Assembly: GCA_014859215.1 (NCBI GenBank) | Contig: JACUUS010000009.1 | Location: 1 to 27,754 of the forward strand | Reading direction: 5' to 3' | From: Dehalococcoidia bacterium | GTDB taxonomy: Bacteria > Chloroflexota > Dehalococcoidia > SZUA-161 | Length of the DNA: 27,754 nucleotides | Shown here: piece after piece, positions 15,601 to 22,184 of the stretch | Layout of the letters: every line of letters begins with the position of its first letter | How positions within the stretch are numbered: position 1 is the stretch's first letter | Program-made: the position numbers and the translations under genes | The notes under the pieces: model-generated | What the model saw: only the letters and a program-made list of their open reading frames with translations | Database searches by the model: none | What the model was told of the DNA's origin: nothing

Positions 15601-16845
15601 CTAGAAAACGTCAGCCTCGCTGCTTTCGACAACGTGCTTTATTTCGTCCGCTAACTCATCGGGCAGACCCTCAATCTCTACCCGAAGAAATCCCCTTACG
15701 ATTGTTGAGGTGGCTTCATCGCGCGTGAGGCCGCGTGCCATGAGGTACTCGACCTCTTCTTCGGCGATTTTGCCGACTGCTGCCTCGTGGGAGAGATCAA
15801 TTCCCGGCAGGCTGCCTTTCAGTTCCGGTACTGCATGTATGGTACCGTGGCTAGCCAGGAGAAGCCCCCTGCACTCCAGATGTCCCTTCACGTCAGGCGC
15901 TCTGCCTTCAAGGTATCCGCGTGCGATCACGTCTCCCCCAATTGAGACAGCCCGGCTTATTACCTCTGCCCGCGAACCTTTGCCTTCCAGCAAGACTCTG
16001 GAACCTACATCGAGGGTGCAATCCGGAGGAGCCACAAGTATACTGTTGAACCTGACAACGGAGTCTTCGCCAACGCACCTTACAGTCGGGTACATCTGGA
16101 GCGTTTTTAACGCTCTTATCGAGATGTAGTTGCTGACAAAGACCCCGCCTTGTTCAACTAACGCGCCGCTGCGCGGTCGGACCTCGATACCTGGAGACCA
16201 GTTATGGATCATGGTGAAAGTCAGCTTCGCCCGAGGCTTGACATAGAACTCGGATACCCCCAGATGGAGGCCGGAAGCCGCCATCCGGCTGGTAAGGCAT
16301 CCCGCGATAACATGCAGTTCGGATTCTTCCTCGGCTATCACGATATTGTGCACCCTCTGCGCCAGTTTGTTATGTCCCAGATAAAGGCAAGCCTGTACGG
16401 GCAATACCTCTTTCGCGCCCGGCAGACTCCTTATCAGGTATCCGTTGAATTCGGACAGCTCCACGTGGGCTGTGAATTTGTCGGCATCTACGTCCACGGC
16501 CTTCCACCAGTAATCCGCCAGCCAATCATATGATTCCAGAGCCCGCGTTATCGGAAGGACTTCGACTCCTGACTCAGCGGAGGAGCTGTGCACCACGGAC
16601 TGGTCGACCTGCAGGAACGTGCCGCCCCGCTGCGCATTGTTCTCGAGCACGACACCTGCCTGGAGCATGCGTTGTTTCTCCTCGTCGGGGAGCCGGGACG
16701 GCTCGGGCTCGTATGCCCGCTCTTGCCCCGTTAGCAGGTAATCTTCCAGCCTGATGTCGCCTCCGTACGCCGGTTTCTTGTTCAGAGCTCTAACAGCCCG
16801 CTCTTTCCTTTCCTTCGGAGAGGTCATTCGCTCTGGCACAGGCAT
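15601..16845 (-). CDS. sufB: SufB/SufD-family Fe-S scaffold protein
   Basis: This SufBD-family beta-helix protein partners SufC in Fe-S cluster assembly. Cys328 (in HLECRGLLL, full-frame numbering) matches the catalytic Cys of SufB. His356-Glu357 in DLSHEAAVGKI matches the conserved HE pair, so it is SufB-like rather than a cysteine-less SufD. IAEEEVEYLMARGL is the diagnostic C-terminal motif. No separate sufD, sufS or sufU is seen, as in the short archaeal/anaerobe two-gene systems. The frame opens at 16854. The ATG at 16845 is chosen because AAGG lies 9 bases before it. The ATG at 16827 overlaps the sufC stop as ATGA and is also plausible. Overlap with sufC implies coupling. Confidence 0.93.
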   Translation of the reverse strand: MPVPERMTSPKERKERAVRALNKKPAYGGDIRLEDYLLTGQERAYEPEPSRLPDEEKQRMLQAGVVLENNAQRGGTFLQVDQSVVHSSSAESGVEVLPITRALESYDWLADYWWKAVDVDADKFTAHVELSEFNGYLIRSLPGAKEVLPVQACLYLGHNKLAQRVHNIVIAEEESELHVIAGCLTSRMAASGLHLGVSEFYVKPRAKLTFTMIHNWSPGIEVRPRSGALVEQGGVFVSNYISIRALKTLQMYPTVRCVGEDSVVRFNSILVAPPDCTLDVGSRVLLEGKGSRAEVISRAVSIGGDVIARGYLEGRAPDVKGHLECRGLLLASHGTIHAVPELKGSLPGIDLSHEAAVGKIAEEEVEYLMARGLTRDEATSTIVRGFLRVEIEGLPDELADEIKHVVESSEADVF

Positions 16846-17570
16846 TTCACGCATCCTTCATAGCCATGCTCTTTTACTGAATCCAGAACTTCCATGGCGT
16901 CCCGCACACAGTGGATTGCCCCTTCCAACAGCACATACCCTTTGCTTGCGCGTACATAATCCAGGATATGGCCGGTATGGGTTATGATCAGGCATGAGCG
17001 GGACCTCGTCCGCTTGAGGTCTTTCTGCAGCAACTCGTTTATCATCTGCCCGATAAGCGACATGTTCACGAGGTCCACGCCGGATTCCGGTTCGTCCAGC
17101 AGCACCAAATCGGGACCCTGGGCAAGCAACTGGAGCAATTCCGAACGCTTGATTTCTCCACCGGAGAAGCCGAGGTTTATGTCCCGGTCCATTAGCTCTA
17201 CCATGTTCAGGCGTTCAGCAAGCTCGCCAACGGCCTGCCCGTCTTTCCTGCCTCTGCTCTCCAGACAAGCATTGACGATGTCTCTTGTCTTGACGCCGCG
17301 TACGGCAGGCGGCCGCTGAAAAGAGATGCCCATGCCCAACCTTGCCCTTTCATCCACTGAAAGGCCGGTGATATCCTGGTCTTTGAACAGTATGCGTCCG
17401 CCTGTAATCACATACCTCGGGAATCCCATTATTGCCATAAGCAGCGTGGTCTTGCCGCTTCCGTTTGGGCCAAACAGGGCATGGGTTTCACCAACGCCGA
17501 TAGAGAGATTGACGCCCTTCAGGATAGCCTTGCCGCCAACCTCTACCCTTAAGTCCTGTATATGAAGCAT
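16824..17570 (-). CDS. sufC: Fe-S assembly ATPase SufC
   Basis: This 248-residue ABC-type ATPase has Walker A GPNGSGKTT (34-42), Q-loop SFQRPP, signature FSGGE (135-139), Walker B LVLLDEPESGVD (155-166) and the H-loop His198 (IITHTGH). PESGVD and FSGGEIKRSELLQ are typical of SufC rather than of transporters, and no membrane partner is nearby. The C terminus carries three close cysteines, CVKCLC (240, 243, 245), an unusual tail for an ABC ATPase. It could bind metal or a cluster. The gene overlaps sufB downstream and follows sod by 136 bases. GGAGG precedes the ATG. Confidence 0.96.
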   Translation of the reverse strand: MLHIQDLRVEVGGKAILKGVNLSIGVGETHALFGPNGSGKTTLLMAIMGFPRYVITGGRILFKDQDITGLSVDERARLGMGISFQRPPAVRGVKTRDIVNACLESRGRKDGQAVGELAERLNMVELMDRDINLGFSGGEIKRSELLQLLAQGPDLVLLDEPESGVDLVNMSLIGQMINELLQKDLKRTRSRSCLIITHTGHILDYVRASKGYVLLEGAIHCVRDAMEVLDSVKEHGYEGCVKCLCQSE

Positions 17571-17706
17571 CGCTACCTCCGGTACCGTGCCACGGCCTTA
17601 TGAAAAAGACCCTCCCAAGACAAGCTCTGCACAAATACGCCCGTTGCCCGGCGATAGTGTACCGGGGCACGCGGGCCGGCGGCTTGCCCTGTCAGTGATA
17701 AGGCTT

Positions 17707-18306
17707 TCAGGCAGATGCGCCTGCGGTCTTTGCCATGCGTGCTTCAGCCGCACTCCAGTTGATATTCCTGAAGAAGGCCTCAATGTAGTCAGCACGTTTG
17801 AGCTGGTAATCAAGCATGAATGCGTGTTCCCAAATATCCATTATCAAGATGGGTACGCATCCAGCGAAGTGGTTTACCTGGTGCTCGTTGATCCAGGCAT
17901 TCACGAGTCTGTCTCCTACCGGGTCGTAATAAAGGGCCGCCCAGCCGACCCCCCTGATCATTCCGGTAGCTTTGAAATCCGATTCCCAGTTCTCATAGCT
18001 GCCAAAATCCTTCGCGAGTTTGCCCGCCAGCTTCCCGGACCTGTCAATCTTCCCGTCGCCGCCGAGATTTTCAAAGTAGAACTCGTGGACGCGCATTCCG
18101 TTAAATTCGAAGCCCAGGCGCCGCTTGAGTTCGGCGTATTCAGGAGTCCCTGTCTTACCTTCTCTGTGCAGATGCTCGAGGGACTCGAGAAGCTTGTTAC
18201 TATTGTTCACATATCCTTGATATAGGGTGAAGTGGTTCTTCAACAACGTTTCACTTAGCCCGTCCATTCCCAGCAAGCGGCTGTAGTCTCTTGGGGTGTA
18301 AGTCAT
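17707..18306 (-). CDS. Superoxide dismutase, Fe/Mn family (divergent)
   Basis: This 199-residue Fe/Mn-type superoxide dismutase converts superoxide to oxygen and peroxide. The four metal ligands can be placed: His25 (LLKNHFTLY), His74 (MRVHEFYFENLGG), and Asp157 and His161 (DIWEHAFMLDY). The gateway Tyr is kept (GYV, Tyr32), but the conserved His30-His31 pair of E. coli SodB (KHHQTYV) is absent. The loop reads FTLYQGYV and is one residue shorter, a pattern I recall from a divergent subgroup. Fe versus Mn cannot be decided. GGAGG lies 8 bases before the ATG. The gene follows trxB by 22 bases in a redox-defence run. Confidence 0.92.
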   Translation of the reverse strand: MTYTPRDYSRLLGMDGLSETLLKNHFTLYQGYVNNSNKLLESLEHLHREGKTGTPEYAELKRRLGFEFNGMRVHEFYFENLGGDGKIDRSGKLAGKLAKDFGSYENWESDFKATGMIRGVGWAALYYDPVGDRLVNAWINEHQVNHFAGCVPILIMDIWEHAFMLDYQLKRADYIEAFFRNINWSAAEARMAKTAGASA

Positions 18307-18328
18307 ATCCTTTCCCTCCTGTTATTAC

Positions 18329-19273
18329 CTAGGCGGGCGAACCGCCGTGCATTCGAACTCGCTGCAGGTACCTGTGCGCCTGGATAGCCGCCTTGGCGCC
18401 TTCTCCGGCAGCAACCACGATCTGCTTTTCGAGTATGTTCGTCACATCACCGGCCGCAAAAAGTCCCGGGATTTCCGTCCCGCAGCAGCAATTAATGGTA
18501 ATCTCGCCCAGCTCGTTAAGCCTGGCGACGCCTCGGGCAAACTCTGAGTTCGGTATGAGCCCGATCTCCACCAGCACGCCCGCTGCATCGACTTTCAGAT
18601 ATTCTTTTTTTGGGCGCCTGAGGAGCACGCCTTCCACTCGGTCCGCCCCCTGTATCTCGACAACTTCATGTTCCATCAGCATGGTCAAATTGGGGGCCTT
18701 TTTCGCTCTGTCTATAAGTATCTGGTCTGCTCTGAAGTCCGGGTCTGCCGTCACCAGGTAAATGTGTTCTGCGAGATTGACCATATCATCCGCTGCTTCG
18801 AGGGCGGAATTCCCCCCGCCGACGACCACGACTTTCTCGCCCGCGAATACAGGACCGTCGCAGATCGCGCAGTAGGTCACGCCGCGCCCCTGCAATCTCT
18901 CTTCTCCGGGCACATCCAGCCGGCGAGGACGCTTCCCGGTTGCTATAATGAGCGCCCTGGATCGATACGAATTACTCCTGTCAGTTCCGAGTTCAAAGCC
19001 GCCTTCCAACCTTGACAGGGATACGATCGTCTCGCCCGTCTTGAGATCCACCGGGAACTGCTCCACCTGTTCACGGAACTTTTCGATGAGCTGGGCGCTT
19101 TCAATATACTGAAAACCCATGTAGTTTTCGATACCCATGGTCCATGCGACCTGCCCGCCGAAGTCCTTGCTCACGAGACATACGTTCAGGCCTTTTCGTG
19201 CTGCGTATACAGCCGCGGTCATTCCCGCCGGTCCGGCCCCGGCTATGATCAGGTCATATTGTATCTGCGTCAT
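18329..19273 (-). CDS. trxB: Thioredoxin reductase-like flavoprotein (TrxB/AhpF-type)
   Basis: This 314-residue FAD and pyridine-nucleotide disulfide oxidoreductase has FAD motif GAGPAGMTAA (12-21), redox centre Cys135-Ala-Ile-Cys138 (YCAICDG), a second dinucleotide motif GGGNSALEA (152-160), and AAGDV near the C terminus. The NADPH-contacting HRR motif of classical TrxB is replaced by Thr-Ala-Asp (VTADPDFRADQ, 174-184). With GGGNS instead of GGGDS, this resembles AhpF-type, NADH-preferring enzymes. The preceding glutaredoxin-like gene ends exactly where this one begins (TAG then ATG), so that protein is the likely electron acceptor. No thioredoxin gene is present. Confidence 0.92.
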   Translation of the reverse strand: MTQIQYDLIIAGAGPAGMTAAVYAARKGLNVCLVSKDFGGQVAWTMGIENYMGFQYIESAQLIEKFREQVEQFPVDLKTGETIVSLSRLEGGFELGTDRSNSYRSRALIIATGKRPRRLDVPGEERLQGRGVTYCAICDGPVFAGEKVVVVGGGNSALEAADDMVNLAEHIYLVTADPDFRADQILIDRAKKAPNLTMLMEHEVVEIQGADRVEGVLLRRPKKEYLKVDAAGVLVEIGLIPNSEFARGVARLNELGEITINCCCGTEIPGLFAAGDVTNILEKQIVVAAGEGAKAAIQAHRYLQRVRMHGGSPA

Positions 19274-19513
19274 CTATTCCAGGCCCAGCTTTTCTTTTAA
19301 GGAGATCTTATCGAATCCGATAATGAGCTCCCCATCAATCTCAATCTGTGGAACGGACAGTTGGCTTGATTTCTTGAACATCTCTTCGCGTGCGGCTTTG
19401 TCGGCTGCCACGTTCACGTCTTCGTACTGCACATTGTTATCATTCAGAAATTTTTTGGCAAGTTTGCAGTACTGGCAGGTGGGCGTTGAATAGATCTTCA
19501 CGTTTCTTTTCAT
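19274..19513 (-). CDS. Glutaredoxin/NrdH-like redoxin
   Basis: This 79-residue thioredoxin-fold protein has the active site Cys13-Gln-Tyr-Cys16 (STPTCQYCKLAKKF), the cis-proline at Pro55 (LSVPQIEIDGE), and a GFD segment in place of the GG motif near the end. It lacks strong glutathione-binding signatures, so it is more likely reduced by the adjacent TrxB-like flavoprotein than by glutathione, as in NrdH or the Mrx0-type redoxins of anaerobes. It is the first gene of the run that continues through trxB, sod and suf. GGGAGGTT precedes the ATG, with an extended -10 promoter about 55 bases upstream. Confidence 0.93.
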   Translation of the reverse strand: MKRNVKIYSTPTCQYCKLAKKFLNDNNVQYEDVNVAADKAAREEMFKKSSQLSVPQIEIDGELIIGFDKISLKEKLGLE

Positions 19514-19566
19514 AGAACCTCCCGAGCTATGTTTACCGGAATCAGGCGCGAAAATTCCGAGACCTC

Positions 19567-19575
19567 ATAATACCA
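19567..19575 (-). promoter_or_regulatory. Extended -10 promoter of the glutaredoxin-trxB-sod run
   Basis: On the minus strand TG-G-TATTAT gives a 5/6 -10 with the TGn extension. The hexamer 17 bases upstream (ATGATT) is a poor -35, hinting at activator dependence. Initiation near 19560 leaves a leader of about 47 bases ending in GGGAGGTT. Confidence 0.45.
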
Positions 19576-19616
19576 AATTCCGGTTAAGAAATCATAAAAA
19601 TGAGGTATAAAAGGTT

Positions 19617-19703
19617 AAAAAGTTATCACATTTGCCCGGTTCGCGGGACTGCCGGGCGCGCCTACAAGTGGTGGATACCTGTACAGCAATGTGATAAGTT
19701 TTT
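19617..19703. repeat. Long-armed inverted repeat upstream of the redox-defence run
   Basis: AAAAAGTTATCACATT (19617-19632) is matched in inverted orientation by AATGTGATAAGTTTTT (19688-19703): 15 of 16 positions agree, with 55 bases between. Each arm contains TGTGATAA, close to a Crp/Fnr-family half-site (TGTGA). The arms lie roughly 55 to 145 bases upstream of the predicted transcription start and are about 71 bases apart centre to centre. They could be paired regulator sites or an RNA/DNA hairpin. Confidence 0.6.
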
Positions 19704-20155
19704 TACTTTTTATTCGGCTATTTTATGACTTCTTCATGCGGAATGCCTATATTGGAATCAGGCGGCATCCTGGTACCAGCGAATTGCTATCGTGTTCCGG
19801 GACGAGGGCGCCTGGCGTCTCGCGGACTGGAAATCCGTGGTGAAGTGTTGCGGTGTCATTGTTGTTGGATCGGGAGCGAATCTTTTTATCATCCAGCAGG
19901 CGCTGTGGGAGGGCTTGAGCGTTGCGCGGATAGATGAGGCGCGCCACTGCCTGGCGGTACGTGATTGGACCTTGGCGTGCACTTCTTCAAAAACGCTCAT
20001 TCAACCCGCGGATCAAAAGTCGAGATTTTTTCTGGCCGGCGGCTCAAGGCCGCTAACGGTTCAAAGTGCGTTTATAGCTGAAGAAGCAGACCGGGCGGAG
20101 CAGCCGGCATGAGCGCGAACTCTTCCGGCCAGCCAGCGGATGCAGAGGTGGTGGT

Positions 20156-21277
20156 ATGTTTACGGGAGGAATACCTATTGGCAGACTATTCGGCGTTCAG
20201 ATCAAATTGCATCCCTCATGGTTTATCATATTCGGCCTTGTAACATGGGCGCTCTCCGCTCTCTATTTCCCCTCAGTTTTCCCGGAGTGGGACCAGCTCA
20301 CCTATTGGGGGATAGGGGTGGCTACGAGCCTGTTATTCTTCACATCCGTCCTGGTGCACGAACTGGCTCATAGTATTGTGGCGCAGCGGGAAGGCATCCC
20401 GGTTCGGGGAATAACCCTGTTCATTTTTGGCGGGGTGTCACAGATAACCAGGGAACCACAGAGCCCCGGCCTTGAGTTCAGGGTGGGCCTTGCCGGGCCG
20501 CTGACAAGTCTCGTAATCGGCGGCATCTTCTGGGGTCTGTGGTTCGGGGTGAGAAACATAAGTTCCCCGTTGGCTGGTCTCTCTTTCTGGCTGGGGCTGA
20601 TTAACGTTGCGCTTGCGGCATTCAATCTGATTCCCGGATTTCCCCTGGACGGAGGGCGTGTGTTTCGGTCAATAATCTGGTGGCGTCTGAAAGACGTCAA
20701 GAGGGCGACCCGGATAGCGGCTGGTTTCGGCAGGGGCATAGGGTTTCTATTCATATTCGGGGGGCTTCTGCTGCTCTTCCAGGGGGCTCTGCTGAGCGGC
20801 ATCTGGATAGCGTTCATTGGCTGGTTCTTGCAGAATGCGGCCGCGTCCAGCTACGAGCAGCTTGCTATTCAGGACGTTCTTCGCGGGCACCAGGTGAGCG
20901 AGGTCATGAGCCAGGAATGCGTCAGGGTTCCAGCAAGAATCTCTGTGGAAGAGCTTGTTCAGGAACATATTCTGACCTCTGGACGCAGGTGTTTTCCGGT
21001 GGCGGACAATGGCAATGTGCTCGGTCTGATAACAATGCAGGAGGTCAAGAAGATTCCGGCCGAAGAGCGATCACGTACCAGAGTCACGGAGGCGATGGTG
21101 CCATACGAGAAGCTAAGATGGGTGCCGCCGGAGGAAGACCTGTCGGAGGTGCTTCAAACGATGACGACGGAGGATATTAACCAGATGCCGGTCCTGAAGG
21201 ACCGGAGTATTGTAGGTCTTGTGGGCCGCGACAACCTTCTGAACTTCATCCGTACTCGAAGCGAGCTTGGGAAATAG
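20156..21277 (+). CDS. Site-2 protease family (M50) membrane metalloprotease with CBS pair
   Basis: This 373-residue integral membrane zinc protease belongs to the S2P/SpoIVFB group. The zinc site is HELAH (68-72), and the third ligand is Asp165 in NLIPGFPLDGGR (157-168). Hydrophobic segments lie around 22-40, 53-73, 110-133, 140-165 and 193-225. Two cytoplasmic CBS domains follow (about 248-302 and 310-366), which in related proteins bind adenine nucleotides. The likely role is intramembrane cleavage of an anti-sigma factor or signal protein; no candidate substrate gene is adjacent. AGAGG lies 7 bases before the ATG at 20156. A strong terminator follows, so it is probably monocistronic. Confidence 0.93.
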   Translation: MFTGGIPIGRLFGVQIKLHPSWFIIFGLVTWALSALYFPSVFPEWDQLTYWGIGVATSLLFFTSVLVHELAHSIVAQREGIPVRGITLFIFGGVSQITREPQSPGLEFRVGLAGPLTSLVIGGIFWGLWFGVRNISSPLAGLSFWLGLINVALAAFNLIPGFPLDGGRVFRSIIWWRLKDVKRATRIAAGFGRGIGFLFIFGGLLLLFQGALLSGIWIAFIGWFLQNAAASSYEQLAIQDVLRGHQVSEVMSQECVRVPARISVEELVQEHILTSGRRCFPVADNGNVLGLITMQEVKKIPAEERSRTRVTEAMVPYEKLRWVPPEEDLSEVLQTMTTEDINQMPVLKDRSIVGLVGRDNLLNFIRTRSELGK

Positions 21278-21306
21278 GGAAGGCGATTGGAACAACTCGT
21301 GCACGG

Positions 21307-21340
21307 GAAGGCCTGGCAAGTGCCGGCCTTCTCAATTTTT
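21307..21340 (+). terminator. Intrinsic terminator of the M50 protease gene
   Basis: GAAGGCC (21307-21313) pairs with GGCCTTC (21325-21331). An inner GGC/GCC extension with an AAGT loop continues the stem after one bulged T. After TCAA comes TTTTT (21336-21340). Stem, loop and T-run are as expected for a Rho-independent terminator about 30 bases after the stop codon. Confidence 0.82.
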
Positions 21341-21356
21341 CCAGGAGGCTCGGCGA

Positions 21357-21680
21357 TCAGTACGTTCCCGGCGCCGGCTCGCTGCCGGGGTGGAGGCGTC
21401 GCCATTTGGCCAATAATTGCTCCCGGCTTTCAGGATGCGAGGGATCTGGCGCACAGGCTCCCGCAGGGCAGACCCTCGCGCAGTTGGGCGCTTCCAGGGC
21501 GCCGACACACTCGGTGCACTTCTCCGGGTCAATTACATGAGCTTCACTGATAGCCTGGTTAGGGCACTCGGCTCTGCAATCCCCGCAAAGCCAGGGCACT
21601 GTCGCGCACTTCTGGGTATCGATCCTGTAAGCTACTGAGGTCCTCCAGTAGGCATGCGGCCGGAACTCCGGCTGAAGCAT
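21357..21680 (-). CDS. 2[4Fe-4S] ferredoxin, YfhL/Allochromatium-like, with abnormal start
   Basis: The conserved part begins AYRIDTQKCATVPWLCGDC and ends in a tail rich in Pro and charged residues. The second cluster motif is CTECVGALEAPNCARVC (Cys-x2-Cys-x8-Cys-x3-Cys), typical of Alvin/YfhL-type ferredoxins. The first is Cys-x6-Cys-x2-Cys-x3-Cys (CATVPWLCGDCRAEC) instead of the usual Cys-x2-Cys. Homologues start MAYKI or similar. Here the Met position is GTA (21633-21635), with GGAGGA 5 bases upstream. The coordinates given use the nearest canonical ATG (21678-21680), which lacks a ribosome site and sits at the predicted transcription start. The long open frame further upstream to 22079 does not look like protein. 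Ferredoxin identity is sure; the start is not. Confidence 0.8.
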   Translation of the reverse strand: MLQPEFRPHAYWRTSVAYRIDTQKCATVPWLCGDCRAECPNQAISEAHVIDPEKCTECVGALEAPNCARVCPAGACAPDPSHPESREQLLAKWRRLHPGSEPAPGTY

Positions 21681-21685
21681 AAGCG

Positions 21686-21714
21686 ATCTTAACAAATGGT
21701 CGGAGATATGACAA
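21686..21714 (-). promoter_or_regulatory. Probable promoter of the ferredoxin gene
   Basis: On the minus strand TTGTCA (21709-21714, 5/6), a 17-base spacer and TAAGAT (21686-21691, 4/6) would start transcription near 21679. That leaves a leader of about 45 bases to the GTA position and contains its GGAGGA, while the ATG at 21680 would be at the very 5' end. Confidence 0.5.
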
Positions 21715-21737
21715 GGCCGTGCCTTGAGAAGACAGGT

Positions 21738-21756
21738 TGACGCGTCACGCCGTGAC
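21738..21756. promoter_or_regulatory. Overlapping palindromes, candidate operator
   Basis: TGACGCGTCA (21738-21747) is a perfect 10-base palindrome. It overlaps GTCAC-GCC-GTGAC (21744-21756), a second perfect inverted repeat. The pair lies about 24 bases upstream of the ferredoxin -35 and far from the synthetase promoter. Regulator identity is unknown. Confidence 0.4.
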
Positions 21757-21956
21757 TTGCCGGACAAAAGGCTACATCGATTCAGTCGAGATAAGATAAT
21801 CAAATCAGCGACCTTTCCTTCCGAAAAACACGTTTCGCGGTCGCCGGTTCGCTCTCCCCTGGACTTGTGCCGAAGCTGCGGATTAGTGCTTTCTCGCGCC
21901 TTTCTAACGTGAACTCCGCTAGCCGTCAATAGCGCAAGAACTGCCGGTTCAGGAAC

Positions 21957-21985
21957 TTGACATTTATGTACTCCTGTACTATTCT
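21957..21985 (+). promoter_or_regulatory. Probable promoter of the acyl-CoA synthetase gene
   Basis: A perfect TTGACA (21957-21962), a 17-base spacer and TATTCT (21980-21985, 4/6) would start transcription near 21992, about 190 bases before the ATG at 22185. Confidence 0.55.
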
Positions 21986-22184
21986 GCGTAAAAATACCGG
22001 GCGGACGCATACGTGGTAAGGGTCCGCACAGACAATCTCTCCGGAGCAATGCTCCAGGCTTATTCTTTCGGCTTATCAACTCCAGACTCGCTTTGTCTAC
22101 CCTTCGTGGCGGAACCGGCAGAGCCGGATGATAATCAGAAGCGGACCATCACTTCCGCATATTAGAAGTCAAAAGGAGGATCCG

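Larger units (their letters stand above)
19514..20155. other. 642-base divergent region without a supported gene
   Basis: The part next to the glutaredoxin gene (19514-19735) is AT-rich and regulatory, with the promoter and inverted repeat listed separately. It also holds the 7 bp pair ACCTCAT/ATGAGGT at 19562-19568 and 19600-19606, and GCCCGG/CCGGGC at 19634-19639 and 19652-19657. The rest (19736-20155) returns to average GC. One plus-strand frame stays open from 19729 to 20112 (GTG at 19792, 106 codons), but has no ribosome site, no recognisable motif and competing frames on the other strand. It may be a decayed gene. Confidence 0.45.
21681..22184. other. Divergent control region between ferredoxin and acyl-CoA synthetase genes
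   Basis: No supported gene is seen in these 504 bases. The region holds a promoter for each side and a palindromic site, listed separately. In the roughly 190-base leader of the synthetase three small hairpins occur in series: GCGGAC/GTCCGC (22001-22006, 22022-22027), GGAGC-AAT-GCTCC (22043-22055) and CCGGC-AGA-GCCGG (22115-22127). None is followed by a proper T-run, and I recognise no known riboswitch class. Confidence 0.45.

Noticed and set aside
17653..17678. TGCCCGG/CCGGGGCA imperfect hairpin between sod and sufC
   Set aside because: The stem has a bulge, a 10-base loop and no T-run, so it is not good enough to call a terminator separating the two halves of the run.
19836..19850. Imperfect inverted repeat around CGGACTGGAAATCCG in the long gap
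   Set aside because: Short, with one mismatch and a minimal loop, and seen only once in the window, so no repeat family can be supported.
21681..22079. In-frame upstream extension of the minus-strand ferredoxin (about 133 extra codons)
   Set aside because: It is Arg/Ser-rich without domain features, covers the control region, and starts beyond the predicted promoter. Treated as non-coding.
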